A stretch of DNA of 64,000 bases from Pyxidicoccus xibeiensis (GCF_024198175.1 NZ_JAJVKV010000002.1:1178001-1242000), one strand, 5' to 3'. Counted from the stretch's first letter, positions 43,545 to 52,668 are shown. Made by a program: numbers and translations. The notes: generated from the letters alone by a model not told the origin.

Positions 43545-46500
43545 ATGCGGCAGCTGCTCGGGTGGGTGACGGTCGGGGTCCTCTGCTTCGCGACGGTGGC
43601 CATCCCGGAGCAGGGGACGGACCTCCGGCTGCACGAGGCCCGGGCCGCCTTCGACGAGGCGACGAAGCTGCGGGGCGCGGGCCGGTATGCCGACGCCATC
43701 CGTCACGGCGAGCACGCGCTGGCGCTGAGGCAGGCCGCGCTGGGGAGCGCGCACCCGGAGGTGGCCAGCGCGCTCCACCTGCTCGGGGTGCTGCACATCC
43801 TCCAGGGGGACTTCGACCGCGCCGAGCCGCTCCTCGTTCGCGGGCATGCCCTCCGCGAGGCGGCGCTCGGCAAGGACCACCCCGACGTCGCCGACTCCCT
43901 CAACAGCCTGGGCGGGCTGTACCTGGAGCGGGGCGCGTACGCACGCGCGGAGCCGCTCTTCGAGCGCGCGCTCGCCATCTGGGAGAAGGCCCCCGGTGGC
44001 AACCACCCGAAGGTCGCCCACGCGCTCAACAACCTGGCCAAGCTCTACTGGAGCCAGGGCCTGTACGGGCGCGCGGAGCCGCTCTACGAGCGCGCGCTGG
44101 CCATCGGGGAGGCCGCCCATGGCGAGCACCATCCCGCCGTCGCCGACCTGCTCGACAACCTCGCCTCGCTGCACAAGGACCGGGGCCTGTACGGGCGCGC
44201 GGAGCCGCTGCACGAGCGCGCGCTTGCCATCCGCGAAGCGGCGCTCGGTAGAGACCATCCTCAGGTCGCCGCGTCGCTCAACAACCTGGCCAACCTCTAC
44301 AAGGCGCAGGGGCTGTATGGCCGCGCGGAGCCGCTCTACGAGCGCGCCCGGGCCATGGCGGAGGCCACGCTCGGCGCCAGTCATCCCACCGTCGCCCGCT
44401 TCATCAACAACCTCGCCATCCTCTACTCGGAGCAGGGGCTGTACCACCAGGCAGAGCGGCTCTACGTGCGCGCGCTCACCATCCAGGAAGCCGCGCAGGG
44501 CAGGCACCATCCGGACACGGCGCAGCTGCTCCACAACCTCGCGGCGCTGCTCACGGACCAGGGCCAGTACACCCGGGCCGCGCCGCTCCATGCGCGGGCG
44601 CTCGCCATCCGCGAGGCCGTCCTCGGCGACAGACACCCGCTGTTCGCCGCCTCGCTCGGCAACCTCGCGGCGCTCCTCAAGGCGCAGGGGCAGTATGCGT
44701 CGGCCTCGCCCCTGTACGAGCGCGCGCTCGCCATCGAAGAGGCGGCGCTCGGCCCCAACCATCCAAGCATCGCCGCGCGGCTCGACCACCTCGCCCAGCT
44801 CCGGCTGGCGCAGGGGCGGTTCGAGGAAGCACTGCCCCTCTTCACCCGCGCGTTCTCCCTCTCCGAGCAGCGGCTGCGCCGAGAGGCGCTCGACTTCTCG
44901 GAGGCGCGGCTGGTGGGCTTCCTCCAGCACCTGCGCTCCGACGAGGAGCGGCTGTATGCGCTGCTGCGCACCCGCGCCTCCGATGCCCGCGTGCGGCGCC
45001 TGGCCCTGAGCGCCGCGTTGCTGCGCAAGGGCCGCTCCGTGGAAGAGACGGCCGACATCTCCCGCGTCGTCTACCGGAGGCTGAGCGCCGGTGAGCGTGA
45101 CGCCTTCGAGCGGCTGCGCGGGCTGCGCACCCGGCTGGCCGCGCTGTCGCTCCGAGGCCCCCTGTCGGAGGCGGGCTACCAGCAACACCTGGAGGAGCTC
45201 GCCGCCCAGGGCGACGCGCTGGAGGCGCACCTGGCCCGAAGCTCGGCACCCCTGCGCGCGCTGGCGGCGCTGCCGGCGCCCGGGGAAATCATCGACCGCG
45301 TCGCCGCGACGCTGCCGAAGGGTGGCGCGCTGGTGGAGTTCATCTCCTATACGGACCGCCCGCTGGTTCCCCGGCCCGGAACTCCGAAGTCGCAGCTGCC
45401 GAGCCAGTCCCGCTACCTGGCGGTGGTCCTCTTCCCCGACGCCCGCATCCGCGCCGTGGACCTGGGGCCGGCCGAGCCCATCGACCGCGCCGCCTCGAGC
45501 CTGCGCACCGCGCTGGCCAATCGCGACGCCTCCATCCAGGACCCGGCGAGGGCGCTCCACGGGCTCGTCTTCCGGCCCCTGCTGCCGCTGCTGCGCAACA
45601 GCCGCCGCCTGTTCCTCTCACCGGACGGTCAGCTCTCCCTCGTGCCCTTCGCCGCGCTCCATGACGGCCGCCAGTTCCTCGTGGAGACGTTTGATTTCAC
45701 CTACCTGACCTCCGGCAAGGACCTGCTGCCGCGGCTGGTGGAGGAGGCGCCGTCCCGCTCGGTGGTCGTCCTCGCGGACCCGGCCTTCCGTGCGTCGCGT
45801 CCGGCGGCTCCGGCCTCTCCCCTCCGGCCACTGGCGCCCGCCGAGCGCTCCGCGTCGCTGGAGCGCTTCTTCTCCACCTCGCGCGCGGACGTGGCGGAGC
45901 GCCCCTGGGTACCGCTGCCCGGCACCCGCGAGGAGGCGAGGGCCATCCAGCGGCTGATGCCTCACGCCCAGCTCTTCCTGGGCGCCGAGGCCAGCAAGGA
46001 GCGACTGCTGGGCCTGTCCACGCCGGGCGTGCTGCACCTGGCCACCCATGGCTTCTTCCTGGAGGACGCCCCCGTGCCCACGGGAGCGCGCGCCGTGGGC
46101 CACTTCGGCGCGCTGGGCGAGGCCGACGCCGTGGCGCGCCCTCCCGACCCGCTGCTGCGCTCCGGGCTGGTGCTCGCTGGCGCGGGAGCCGCCGGGGTGG
46201 ACTTTCCGGGAGCGCGGGAGCCCCGGCCCGACGACACGCTGGTGACGGCGCTGGAGCTGGCTGGGCTGAACCTGTGGGGCACGCAACTGGTGGTGCTGTC
46301 CGCCTGTGACACCGGGCGCGGGGACGTGAAGCTGGGGCAGGGCGTGTACGGCCTGCGGCGGGCCTTCGTGGTGGCCGGTGCGGAGACAGTGGTGATGAGC
46401 CTGTGGAAGGTGAATGACGAGACGACGCGCGAGCTGATGGAGGGCTACTACCGCCACCTGCTCGCGGGGCGGGGGCGCGCGGTCGCGCTGCGCGAGGCCA

Positions 46501-46646
46501 TGCGGGGGCTGCGCGCCACCCGGACCCACCCCCACCACTGGGCGCCCTTCATCGCGCTCGGGCAGGACGCGCCCCTGTCCGCCTCCGCTCCGCGTCCCGG
46601 AGCGGCACGGGAGAGCGGTGGTTCATCCACTGTTCAACCTGACTGA
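43545..46646 (+). CDS. Exported TPR-CHAT protease
   Basis: 1033 residues from the ATG at 43545 (gggagg eight bases upstream). An N-terminal hydrophobic segment (LLGWVTVGVLCFATVAI) looks like a signal peptide or anchor. Residues about 40-430 are about nine tetratricopeptide repeats of the 42-residue kinesin-light-chain type (GLYGRAEPLYERALAI, HPQVAASLNNLANLYKAQ). After a helical linker comes a C-terminal CHAT domain of the caspase/separase clan with the catalytic pair His835 (HLATHGFF) and Cys921 (VLSACDTGRG), then ETVVMSLWKVND and HHWAPFIALG. CHAT proteases are usually activated through their TPR arm by a partner protein; export, if real, places it outside the cytoplasm, which is unusual. Confidence 0.9.
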   Translation: MRQLLGWVTVGVLCFATVAIPEQGTDLRLHEARAAFDEATKLRGAGRYADAIRHGEHALALRQAALGSAHPEVASALHLLGVLHILQGDFDRAEPLLVRGHALREAALGKDHPDVADSLNSLGGLYLERGAYARAEPLFERALAIWEKAPGGNHPKVAHALNNLAKLYWSQGLYGRAEPLYERALAIGEAAHGEHHPAVADLLDNLASLHKDRGLYGRAEPLHERALAIREAALGRDHPQVAASLNNLANLYKAQGLYGRAEPLYERARAMAEATLGASHPTVARFINNLAILYSEQGLYHQAERLYVRALTIQEAAQGRHHPDTAQLLHNLAALLTDQGQYTRAAPLHARALAIREAVLGDRHPLFAASLGNLAALLKAQGQYASASPLYERALAIEEAALGPNHPSIAARLDHLAQLRLAQGRFEEALPLFTRAFSLSEQRLRREALDFSEARLVGFLQHLRSDEERLYALLRTRASDARVRRLALSAALLRKGRSVEETADISRVVYRRLSAGERDAFERLRGLRTRLAALSLRGPLSEAGYQQHLEELAAQGDALEAHLARSSAPLRALAALPAPGEIIDRVAATLPKGGALVEFISYTDRPLVPRPGTPKSQLPSQSRYLAVVLFPDARIRAVDLGPAEPIDRAASSLRTALANRDASIQDPARALHGLVFRPLLPLLRNSRRLFLSPDGQLSLVPFAALHDGRQFLVETFDFTYLTSGKDLLPRLVEEAPSRSVVVLADPAFRASRPAAPASPLRPLAPAERSASLERFFSTSRADVAERPWVPLPGTREEARAIQRLMPHAQLFLGAEASKERLLGLSTPGVLHLATHGFFLEDAPVPTGARAVGHFGALGEADAVARPPDPLLRSGLVLAGAGAAGVDFPGAREPRPDDTLVTALELAGLNLWGTQLVVLSACDTGRGDVKLGQGVYGLRRAFVVAGAETVVMSLWKVNDETTRELMEGYYRHLLAGRGRAVALREAMRGLRATRTHPHHWAPFIALGQDAPLSASAPRPGAARESGGSSTVQPD

Positions 46647-46731
46647 ACCCCGCTGTCAGTAACCTCGCGCCCGCGTCTTCTTTACCTGCCTTCGAGCATT
46701 CCGCTCGCGCCTGCATGGCCAGGGAGGACGC

Positions 46732-46992
46732 ATGAGCCGCACGATATTGCTGCTTGCCATTGTTACGTTGCCAGTCTCCCTGAATGGGGCGGCGCCGCAT
46801 GCGCCTCGGGCAGGCATCACCCCGACGCTGGCATTGCCCCGCCCGCCGCCCGCCCGCCTGCCGGTGCGGACGGTGTCAGCCCCGCCCGCGCGCGCCGGGG
46901 CGTCGAAGCCGTCGAACGGTGCCCGCTCGGACACGGGCCTCAACGGCTTCAGCAGCTACTCCTCCGTCAGCCTGACCACGACGCTCTACTGA
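46732..46992 (+). CDS. Small secreted hypothetical protein
   Basis: 86 residues starting with a signal peptide (ILLLAIVTLPVSLNGAA); gggaggac lies just upstream of the ATG. The mature 65 residues are Pro/Ala/Ser-rich (LALPRPPPARLPVRTVSAPP) and end in SLTTTLY, with no recognisable domain. Lies 85 bp after the CHAT gene in the same direction. Confidence 0.65.
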   Translation: MSRTILLLAIVTLPVSLNGAAPHAPRAGITPTLALPRPPPARLPVRTVSAPPARAGASKPSNGARSDTGLNGFSSYSSVSLTTTLY

Positions 46993-47153
46993 GCGGAGCG
47001 CCGGAGGCCTGTACGAATCCGTGCATGACTTTCCAGCTCCCCGGCTCATTTCCATCGAGCCGGGACGCTGAACGACGTCGCGTCGTGCACCTGGCTCAGG
47101 TCATGCCGGAGGGCGGGTCACCGTCCCCGGGAACACAATTGGGGGACATACCG

Positions 47154-47651
47154 ATGCCGACGAAACTCACTGCTGCACTGCTGGCGCTGCTGTGCGGATG
47201 CTCGACCACCGCGACGATTTCCCGCGTCGACGGCAGCTCCATCGACGCGAAGATTGCTCGCAGCGACAGCAACTCCCTCTTCGTGAAGACGGGGGGAGGA
47301 GCCGAGGCCGTCATCCCCCGGGCGCAGGTCGCCGACATCGACCACCCGGGAAATGGCACCGCGGTCTTTGGCGGGCTGCTGAGCGCCTATGGCGCGCTGA
47401 ACATCGTGGCGGGGATGGAGACGTGCGGCGAGCAGGGGGGCGCGTACTGCGTCGGCACCTTCCTGCCCGCCGCCATCGGGGTCCCCATGCTCATCTGGGG
47501 GCTGACGACCTGGGCCAGCTCCACCAGTGCGGCGGAGGGCCACGACACACCCGCGCACTCCGGCGTCGTGCCGTCTCCTCCGCCCTCGTCGCCTTTCGAC
47601 TTCTCGCCGCCTGGCGACAGTCGAGGGGTGAGCGCGCTGCGCACGCACTGA
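47154..47651 (+). CDS. Small lipoprotein with two hydrophobic segments
   Basis: 165 residues from the ATG at 47154 (gggggac upstream). A lipoprotein signal ends in ALLCGC. Residues 22-60 form a compact beta domain ([33 protein letters not shown]), then two Gly/Ala-rich hydrophobic segments ([29 protein letters not shown]) and a Pro/Ser tail. Resembles small envelope lipoproteins seen often in myxobacteria; no function assigned. Confidence 0.75.
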   Translation: MPTKLTAALLALLCGCSTTATISRVDGSSIDAKIARSDSNSLFVKTGGGAEAVIPRAQVADIDHPGNGTAVFGGLLSAYGALNIVAGMETCGEQGGAYCVGTFLPAAIGVPMLIWGLTTWASSTSAAEGHDTPAHSGVVPSPPPSSPFDFSPPGDSRGVSALRTH

Positions 47652-47775
47652 GGCGGCGGGGGCGCCCGGGTGCCCGCCAGGCGTCAGGGCGGGCAGCCAG
47701 GGCGGTAACCCTTTCCCGGCTCGTGCGTACCAGGAGAGCACCCGCCCTTGCCGGGCGGGTCCGGAGGCCGCCGCC

Positions 47776-48954
47776 ATGTCGTCCGACACCCTCATTCCTC
47801 CCGCCTCCTTCCGCGCCCGTCCGACGGCGGCGCACCGCCTCCTACCCGCGCTCCTCGCCGCCTTCGCCGTGCTGGCCGCCTGCTCCTCGGCGAACGGGGC
47901 GCCTCCGGGCGCAGGCGCGGTCGATTCCACGTCGAGGCCTACCGTGAAGGACACCCGCAAGTACGTGAAGCCCTCGGACGAGGAGCTGAAGCGCACGCTG
48001 CCGCCCCAGTCGTACGAGGTCACCCGGGAGGATGCGACGGAGCCTCCCTTCCGCAACGCCTTCTGGAACCACAAGGCCGAGGGCCTCTACGTCGACATCG
48101 CCAGCGGAGAGCCGCTCTTCTCCTCGCTGGACAAGTTCGACTCCGGCACCGGCTGGCCCAGCTTCACGCGCCCGGTGGACGCCTCGCGCGTCGTCGAGAA
48201 GCGGGACGTGGGCCTGGGCATGGTCCGCGTGGAGGTGCGCTCGAAGGACGGCGACTCCCACCTGGGCCATGTGTTCGACGACGGCCCCAAGCCCACGGGC
48301 CTGCGCTACTGCATCAACTCCGCGTCGCTGCGCTTCATCCCCGTCAACGAGCTGGAGGCGCAGGGGTACGGCGCGTGGCTGCCGCACTTCGGCCGCACGG
48401 CAGCAGCCAGCGCTCCGAAGGCGGCGGACCCCGGCACCCAGAAGATCCTCGCCAACGCCGGGGGCGCGACGGAGACCGCGCTGCTGGCGGGCGGCTGCTT
48501 CTGGGGCATGGAGGACCTGCTGCGCAAGATTCCCGGCGTCATCAGGACGGACGTCGGCTACACGGGCGGCAGCGCTCGCGCGCCTACGTACGCCGACGTG
48601 AGCTCGGGCAGCACCGGGCACGCCGAGTCGGTGCGCATCGTGTTCGACCCGAAGGTGCTGACCTACGAGACGCTGCTGGAGCGGTGGTTCTTCCGGATGC
48701 ACGACCCGACGACGCTCAACCGCCAGGGCAATGACGTCGGCACCCAGTACCGCTCGGCCATCTTCGTGCTGAGCGACGCGCAGCGGAAGACGGCCGAGGC
48801 GGTGAAGGCCCGCGTCAATGCCTCCGGCAAGTGGCCCCGTCCCGTCGTCACGGAGATTGTCGCCGCCGGCGAGTTCACTCCCGCCGAGGACTACCACCAG
48901 GACTACCTGGAGAAGAACCCCGGCGGGTACACGTGCCACTACATGCGGGACTGA
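47776..48954 (+). CDS. msrBA: Fused methionine sulfoxide reductase MsrB-MsrA, lipoprotein
   Basis: 392 residues. A lipobox (VLAAC36) follows a hydrophobic segment, so the enzyme should be attached in the envelope. Residues about 65-192 are MsrB, which reduces methionine-R-sulfoxide ([25 protein letters not shown], catalytic C179 in RYCINS). Residues about 235-385 are MsrA for the S form (catalytic C241 in [28 protein letters not shown]). The MsrB part lacks the two CxxC pairs that bind zinc in many MsrBs (it reads YVDIASGEP and RSKDGDSH), so it is a zinc-free type. No obvious resolving partner is adjacent. Likely repairs oxidised envelope proteins; next to other redox genes. Confidence 0.92.
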   Translation: MSSDTLIPPASFRARPTAAHRLLPALLAAFAVLAACSSANGAPPGAGAVDSTSRPTVKDTRKYVKPSDEELKRTLPPQSYEVTREDATEPPFRNAFWNHKAEGLYVDIASGEPLFSSLDKFDSGTGWPSFTRPVDASRVVEKRDVGLGMVRVEVRSKDGDSHLGHVFDDGPKPTGLRYCINSASLRFIPVNELEAQGYGAWLPHFGRTAAASAPKAADPGTQKILANAGGATETALLAGGCFWGMEDLLRKIPGVIRTDVGYTGGSARAPTYADVSSGSTGHAESVRIVFDPKVLTYETLLERWFFRMHDPTTLNRQGNDVGTQYRSAIFVLSDAQRKTAEAVKARVNASGKWPRPVVTEIVAAGEFTPAEDYHQDYLEKNPGGYTCHYMRD

Positions 48955-48966
48955 GCGGCACGCCCG

Positions 48967-49503
48967 TCAGCCCACGCGGGGGAAGTCCACCTCGGTGCCG
49001 GCCACGACGTTGAGGTAGTTGGTGAGCACGTTCTGCGCGACGGCGGCCACCACCTCCACCAGCTCCGCGTCGCTCAGGCCGGCCTTGCGCGCCTGGGCGA
49101 GCTGCGGGCCCACGTCGGCCGCGCGCGTGCGGGCGATGGCCACGGCCAGGTCCAGGATGGCCTGCTCCCGGGCGTCCGGGGAGCGGGCGGTGCGGAAGCC
49201 GCTCAGCTCATCCGCCGTCACCCCGTGGCCCTTCGCCAGCGCCGTGTGCGCGGACAGGCAGTACGTGCAGCGGTTGAGCTCCGCCACCGCGATGGCGATG
49301 GCCTCCTGCGTCCGGGGCGACAGCTTCGCGCCGCCCATGGCGTTGAAGTAGCCCGCCACGGCCTCCAGCGCCGCGGGCGAGTGGGCGAACGTCGAGAACA
49401 TCTTCGGGACGCTCCCGAACTTCTTCTTCAGCGCGGCGAGCGTGGGCTCGGAGGCCGCGGGCGTGGTGGTGGCGGTGACGGGGGCGATGGTGGGGACGGT
49501 CAT
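48967..49503 (-). CDS. AhpD-like alkylhydroperoxidase (carboxymuconolactone decarboxylase family)
   Basis: 178 residues from the ATG at 49503. The AhpD-type active site is complete: E75 in VAELNRC, C79 and C82 in CTYC, and H86 in LSAH. Such proteins reduce peroxides through the Cys pair. The helical fold matches peroxidase-related AhpD-like proteins (IAIAVAELNRCTYCLSAH, DAREQAILDLAVAIARTRA). Divergent from a MarR regulator with a palindrome between them, so expression is probably induced by the oxidant or electrophile that regulator senses. Convergent with msrBA. Confidence 0.9.
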   Translation of the reverse strand: MTVPTIAPVTATTTPAASEPTLAALKKKFGSVPKMFSTFAHSPAALEAVAGYFNAMGGAKLSPRTQEAIAIAVAELNRCTYCLSAHTALAKGHGVTADELSGFRTARSPDAREQAILDLAVAIARTRAADVGPQLAQARKAGLSDAELVEVVAAVAQNVLTNYLNVVAGTEVDFPRVG

Positions 49504-49545
49504 GGCGTGCTCCTGGACTGCGGGTCTGGACGGCGCGTCGAACTG

Positions 49546-49560
49546 GTATCGACTCGATAC
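49546..49560. promoter_or_regulatory. Operator-like palindrome for the MarR regulator
   Basis: gtatcga-c-tcgatac, a perfect 15-bp palindrome 43 bp upstream of the AhpD-like start and 60 bp before the MarR start. A further half-site (cgatac) occurs near 49603. Position and symmetry suit a MarR dimer. Confidence 0.7.
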
Positions 49561-49619
49561 TAAATGCGCCGGACGCCCCCGCCTTGTCAAGTCCGTGTCG
49601 GGCCGATACCTTTCTGTCC

Positions 49620-50186
49620 ATGGCCACCGACCGGCTCTACGCGCTGCTCGAGCGCATCGGGAACCTGCTCCGCACCGAGGAGCGGGCGGCGGGGCTGCGC
49701 CATGGCCTGCAGCCGGTCCATCTCCAGGCGCTGCGCTACCTGGCGACGTGCAACCGCTACAGCAACACGCCCGCCGCGCTGACGGAGTACCTGGGGCTCA
49801 CCAAGGGCACGGTGTCCCAGACGCTGCTGCTGCTCGAGGACAAGGGGCTGTTGCGCAAGGTGGCGAGCACGGAGGACCGCCGCGTCGTCCACCTGCACCT
49901 GACGGACGCGGGGCGCGCGGTGCTGCGTGACACGCTCCCTCCCGAGCTCCTCACCCAGGCGCTGGGCGGGCTGACCGACGGTGGAGACACGCTCGAGGCG
50001 TCGCTCACCGGGCTGCTGCGCTCCATGCAGGTGGCGAACACGCAGCGCAGCTTCGGCGCGTGCGCGTCATGCAGGCACTTCCGGCGCGAGGGGCCGGAGC
50101 GCTTCCGCTGCGGGCTGACCGACGAGCCGCTGACGCAGGCCGAGAGCCAGCAGCTGTGCAGGGAGCACGAGGCCGCGGGCGCCTGA
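49620..50186 (+). CDS. MarR-family regulator with Cys-rich C-terminal extension
   Basis: 188 residues from the ATG at 49620. The winged helix-turn-helix is typical of MarR (LTEYLGLTKGTVSQTLLLLEDKGLL, then the wing STEDRRVVHLHLT). After about residue 140 an extension carries four Cys: C148 and C151 (CASC), C164 (FRCG) and C180 (QLCREH). Such an arrangement could bind zinc or an Fe-S cluster or act as a thiol switch; ordinary MarR proteins lack it. Divergent from the AhpD-like gene, the probable target together with its own promoter. Confidence 0.88.
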   Translation: MATDRLYALLERIGNLLRTEERAAGLRHGLQPVHLQALRYLATCNRYSNTPAALTEYLGLTKGTVSQTLLLLEDKGLLRKVASTEDRRVVHLHLTDAGRAVLRDTLPPELLTQALGGLTDGGDTLEASLTGLLRSMQVANTQRSFGACASCRHFRREGPERFRCGLTDEPLTQAESQQLCREHEAAGA

Positions 50187-50234
50187 CGCGCCGGTGCTCC
50201 CCAGGGGTGCGGCCTGGCCTCGTCCTGGGAGCGG

Positions 50235-51065
50235 TCACGCGTCCGGAGCGGGGCTCCCCAGGCCGACGGGCAGCTGTTCCGGCTCGCCAGGCAGGACCAG
50301 GTGGATGCGTGTGCCGGAGGCGCCGTGGCCGAGGCCGGGCTTCAGCACCTGCTGGGAATCATAGTGCCCACCATTCTGCAGGCGGAACGGGAGCGGGGCG
50401 TCCGTGAACAAGCCGTCCAGCCGCGCCTGGAAGGCCTCTGCCACGGACGGCCACTGCGCTTCGCTCAGCCGGTCGGTCATATAGGACGCGAACGGCGGCA
50501 GGACCTCCATGCCGGGATAGAAGAGCACCCCGTGCTGGATGGGGAAGAGGAGGTCATCCAAGGCCCCATTGACGCCGCGGTCGGTGTAGTGCGGCGCCCG
50601 CCCGCCAATCGTGACTGAAAGCATGGCGCGGCGGCCCTTCAGCGTGCCTTCGCCGTAGCGGTCACCCCAGCGGTCGCCGTCGTGCACGCCAACGCCATAG
50701 GCGAAGCCGTAGGCATAGACCCGGTCAATCCAGCCCTTCAGGATGGCCGGCATCGAGAACCACCACATCGGGAACTGGAAGAGCACGGCATCGGCCCAGA
50801 GCAGCTTCTCCTGCTCGGCCACGATGTCCGGGCTCTGCAGCCCGCCAGCAAAGGCGTCTCTCGACGCCCTCGCGTACGACAGCCGCTCTCCGGAAGCGTG
50901 ATTCAGGAAGTCAGCTCCATCGGCCACCGCCTTCCACTTCATGGCGTACAGGTCCGATACCCGGACCTCATGGCCCTGGGCGGTCAGGTGGCGCACCGCG
51001 AGGTCCTTCAGCGCGCCATTGAGCGACCTCGGTTCGGGGTGGGCGTAGACAATCAGGATGTTCAT
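50235..51065 (-). CDS. NAD(P)H dehydrogenase (quinone), flavodoxin-fold
   Basis: 276 residues from the ATG at 51065. It starts with the flavodoxin-like MNILIVYAHPEPRSLNGALKD, followed by WADAVLFQFPMWWFSMPAILKGWIDR and the FMN/FAD-site loop (VTIGGRAPHYTDRGVNG), all typical of the NQO1/KefF/MdaB branch that reduces quinones by two electrons with NAD(P)H. Divergent from an HxlR regulator, a common arrangement for quinone or electrophile detoxification. Length matches the family. Confidence 0.92.
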   Translation of the reverse strand: MNILIVYAHPEPRSLNGALKDLAVRHLTAQGHEVRVSDLYAMKWKAVADGADFLNHASGERLSYARASRDAFAGGLQSPDIVAEQEKLLWADAVLFQFPMWWFSMPAILKGWIDRVYAYGFAYGVGVHDGDRWGDRYGEGTLKGRRAMLSVTIGGRAPHYTDRGVNGALDDLLFPIQHGVLFYPGMEVLPPFASYMTDRLSEAQWPSVAEAFQARLDGLFTDAPLPFRLQNGGHYDSQQVLKPGLGHGASGTRIHLVLPGEPEQLPVGLGSPAPDA

Positions 51066-51151
51066 GGGCACGTCCTTCAGGTCCGGCATGGGGAGGTCTG
51101 CGGCTCCATGCCGTCATGGCCCAGTGGTACGATTCAGCATGCAGCTTCGCA

Positions 51152-51181
51152 AGTACGCACAAGTTTGGTCAGTACGCACAA
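51152..51181. promoter_or_regulatory. Direct-repeat operator before the HxlR gene
   Basis: agtacgcacaa occurs twice, at 51152 and 51171, 19 bp apart. The second copy ends ten bases before the HxlR ATG. A divergent quinone reductase gene starts 86 bp to the left of the first copy. Fits a repressor site serving both promoters. Confidence 0.65.
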
Positions 51182-51191
51182 AAAGAGAACC

Positions 51192-51533
51192 ATGGCACGG
51201 AAGCGCGACGACGACTCGAAGACCAACTGCGCGGTGGAGGCGTCCCTCGGCGTCATCGGCGGGCGCTGGAAGGGCGTGGTGCTGTACTGGTTGTTGAGGG
51301 GCACCCACCGCTTCGGCGAGCTGCGCAAGCGGCTGCCGAACTGCAGCCAGCGCATGCTCACCCTGCAGTTGCGCGAGCTCGAAGAAGACGGGCTGGTGAA
51401 GCGCACCGTCTACGCCGAGGTGCCGCCACGCGTGGAGTACGAGCTCACCGCCTTTGGACGCTCCCTCGAGCCAGTGCTCCTGGGGCTGCGGGACTGGGGC
51501 GAGAAGTACAAGCGCCGGCTGCAGCGCGGCTGA
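51192..51533 (+). CDS. HxlR-family regulator
   Basis: 113 residues from the ATG at 51192. The family motifs are clear: an N-terminal Cys at residue 13 (TNCAVEAS, the usual redox/electrophile-sensing position), GVIGGRWKGVVLYWLL, FGELRKRLPNCSQRMLTLQLRELEEDGLV and RVEYELTAFGRSLEPVL. Members sense quinones or aldehydes through that Cys and derepress neighbouring detoxification genes. Divergent from the quinone reductase and followed 35 bp later by a glutathione S-transferase, both likely targets. Confidence 0.93.
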   Translation: MARKRDDDSKTNCAVEASLGVIGGRWKGVVLYWLLRGTHRFGELRKRLPNCSQRMLTLQLRELEEDGLVKRTVYAEVPPRVEYELTAFGRSLEPVLLGLRDWGEKYKRRLQRG

Positions 51534-51568
51534 TGCGCGTGCCGTGGCCTGCTGATACAGGGGAAGAC

Positions 51569-52189
51569 ATGCTGACGATCCTGGGCAAGGAATCATCCAT
51601 CAACGTGCGCAAGGTGCTGTGGACGTGCCGGCTGCTGGGCGTGCCCTGGCAGCTGGAGCCCTGGGGCAGCGGCGTGCGCGAGCCGAACGTGCCGGAGTTC
51701 CTCGCGCTGAATCCGAACGCGCAGGTGCCCGTGCTGCGCGAGGGCGACACGGTGCTGTGGGAGTCGAACACCATCTGCCGCTACCTCGCGGCACGCCAAG
51801 GCGACAGCACGCTGCTGCCGGCCGAACCGCTGCGGCGCGCGCGGGTGGAGCAGTGGATGGACTGGCAGGCCACGGAGCTGAATCCCGCGTGGCGTCCCGC
51901 CTTCCTGGCCCTGGTTCGCCGCAGCGCCCAGGTGGATGCGAGCGCCGTCGAAGCCAGCACGCGGGAGTGGAATGGCAAGATGCGCATCCTGGAAGACCAG
52001 CTGAGCCGGACGGGCGCCTTCGTCTGCGGCGGCGACTTCACGCTGGCGGACGTCGTGCTGGCGCTGTCCGTCCACCGCTGGCGCATGACGCCCATCGCGC
52101 ATGCGCAGCTCCCGGCCGTCGAGCGCTACCTGCAACGCCTGGAGGCGATTCCCGGCCATGCCGAGTACTGCCGTCCCGGCACGCCCTGA
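51569..52189 (+). CDS. Glutathione S-transferase
   Basis: 206 residues from the ATG at 51569 (aggggaag upstream). Thioredoxin-like N-terminal domain (LTILGKESSINVRKVLWTC, NAQVPVLREGDTVLWESNTICRYLA, with the cis-Pro in QVPVL and the glutathione-contact Glu-Ser pair) and an all-helical C-terminal domain (DFTLADVVLALSVHRW). It looks like a soluble cytoplasmic GST with Ser-type chemistry near S11-S12. Follows the HxlR regulator in the same direction, probably in one transcript, which suggests a shared role in electrophile detoxification. Confidence 0.92.
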   Translation: MLTILGKESSINVRKVLWTCRLLGVPWQLEPWGSGVREPNVPEFLALNPNAQVPVLREGDTVLWESNTICRYLAARQGDSTLLPAEPLRRARVEQWMDWQATELNPAWRPAFLALVRRSAQVDASAVEASTREWNGKMRILEDQLSRTGAFVCGGDFTLADVVLALSVHRWRMTPIAHAQLPAVERYLQRLEAIPGHAEYCRPGTP

Positions 52190-52254
52190 CGACACGCTTC
52201 AGCGGCAACGCGGGCCCGGGAGGCCGAGCGCGTCGGCCCCCCCGGCTCGGGTGC

Positions 52255-52668
52255 TCAGTACACCCAGACGCTCTTGGGCGCGAAGGGGAGGGAGCCGACC
52301 CACTCGCCAGGCCCGATGGGGTGGGGGCCGCCGTTGCAGTCCTCATTGAGGAACAGCGAGGCGGTGTAGGCGCCGGTGTTGATGGCGGAAACGGCCCGGT
52401 CCTCCCAGCCGTGCTCGGGAAGATTCACACACGTCCCTCCGCCGCCCGGCGGCCAGGCCATGACATTCCACACCGCGCCGGTGAAGTCCGGGCCGTCGAA
52501 CAGACAGAGGACGCCGGAGAAGGGACACGGATTGTCCTCGTCTGCCTGAGCCTCCGCGGGCGTCAACAGCGCCGCGGCGGAGAGCCCCACCGTCATCGCG
52601 GCGCCCAGCCCGAGGACCGTGGAACGCTTGAAGCTGCCAAACTGTTGCCGGAACGTGTGCCAGTTCAT
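52255..52668 (-). CDS. Peptidase inhibitor I36-like secreted protein
   Basis: 137 residues. A long signal region (FKRSTVLGLGAAMTVGLSAAALL, cut near AEAQA) precedes an 85-residue mature domain with four Cys (CPFSGVLCLFDGPDFTG, GGTCVNLP, FLNEDCNGG). The pattern LCLFDGPDFTGAVWNV and the repeat of this Greek-key-like motif match the I36/beta-gamma-crystallin-like family of Streptomyces metallopeptidase inhibitor (SMPI) type. Inhibitor function is inferred; structural crystallin-like roles are also possible. Upstream DNA to 52846 has no gene and should hold its promoter. Confidence 0.78.
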   Translation of the reverse strand: MNWHTFRQQFGSFKRSTVLGLGAAMTVGLSAAALLTPAEAQADEDNPCPFSGVLCLFDGPDFTGAVWNVMAWPPGGGGTCVNLPEHGWEDRAVSAINTGAYTASLFLNEDCNGGPHPIGPGEWVGSLPFAPKSVWVY

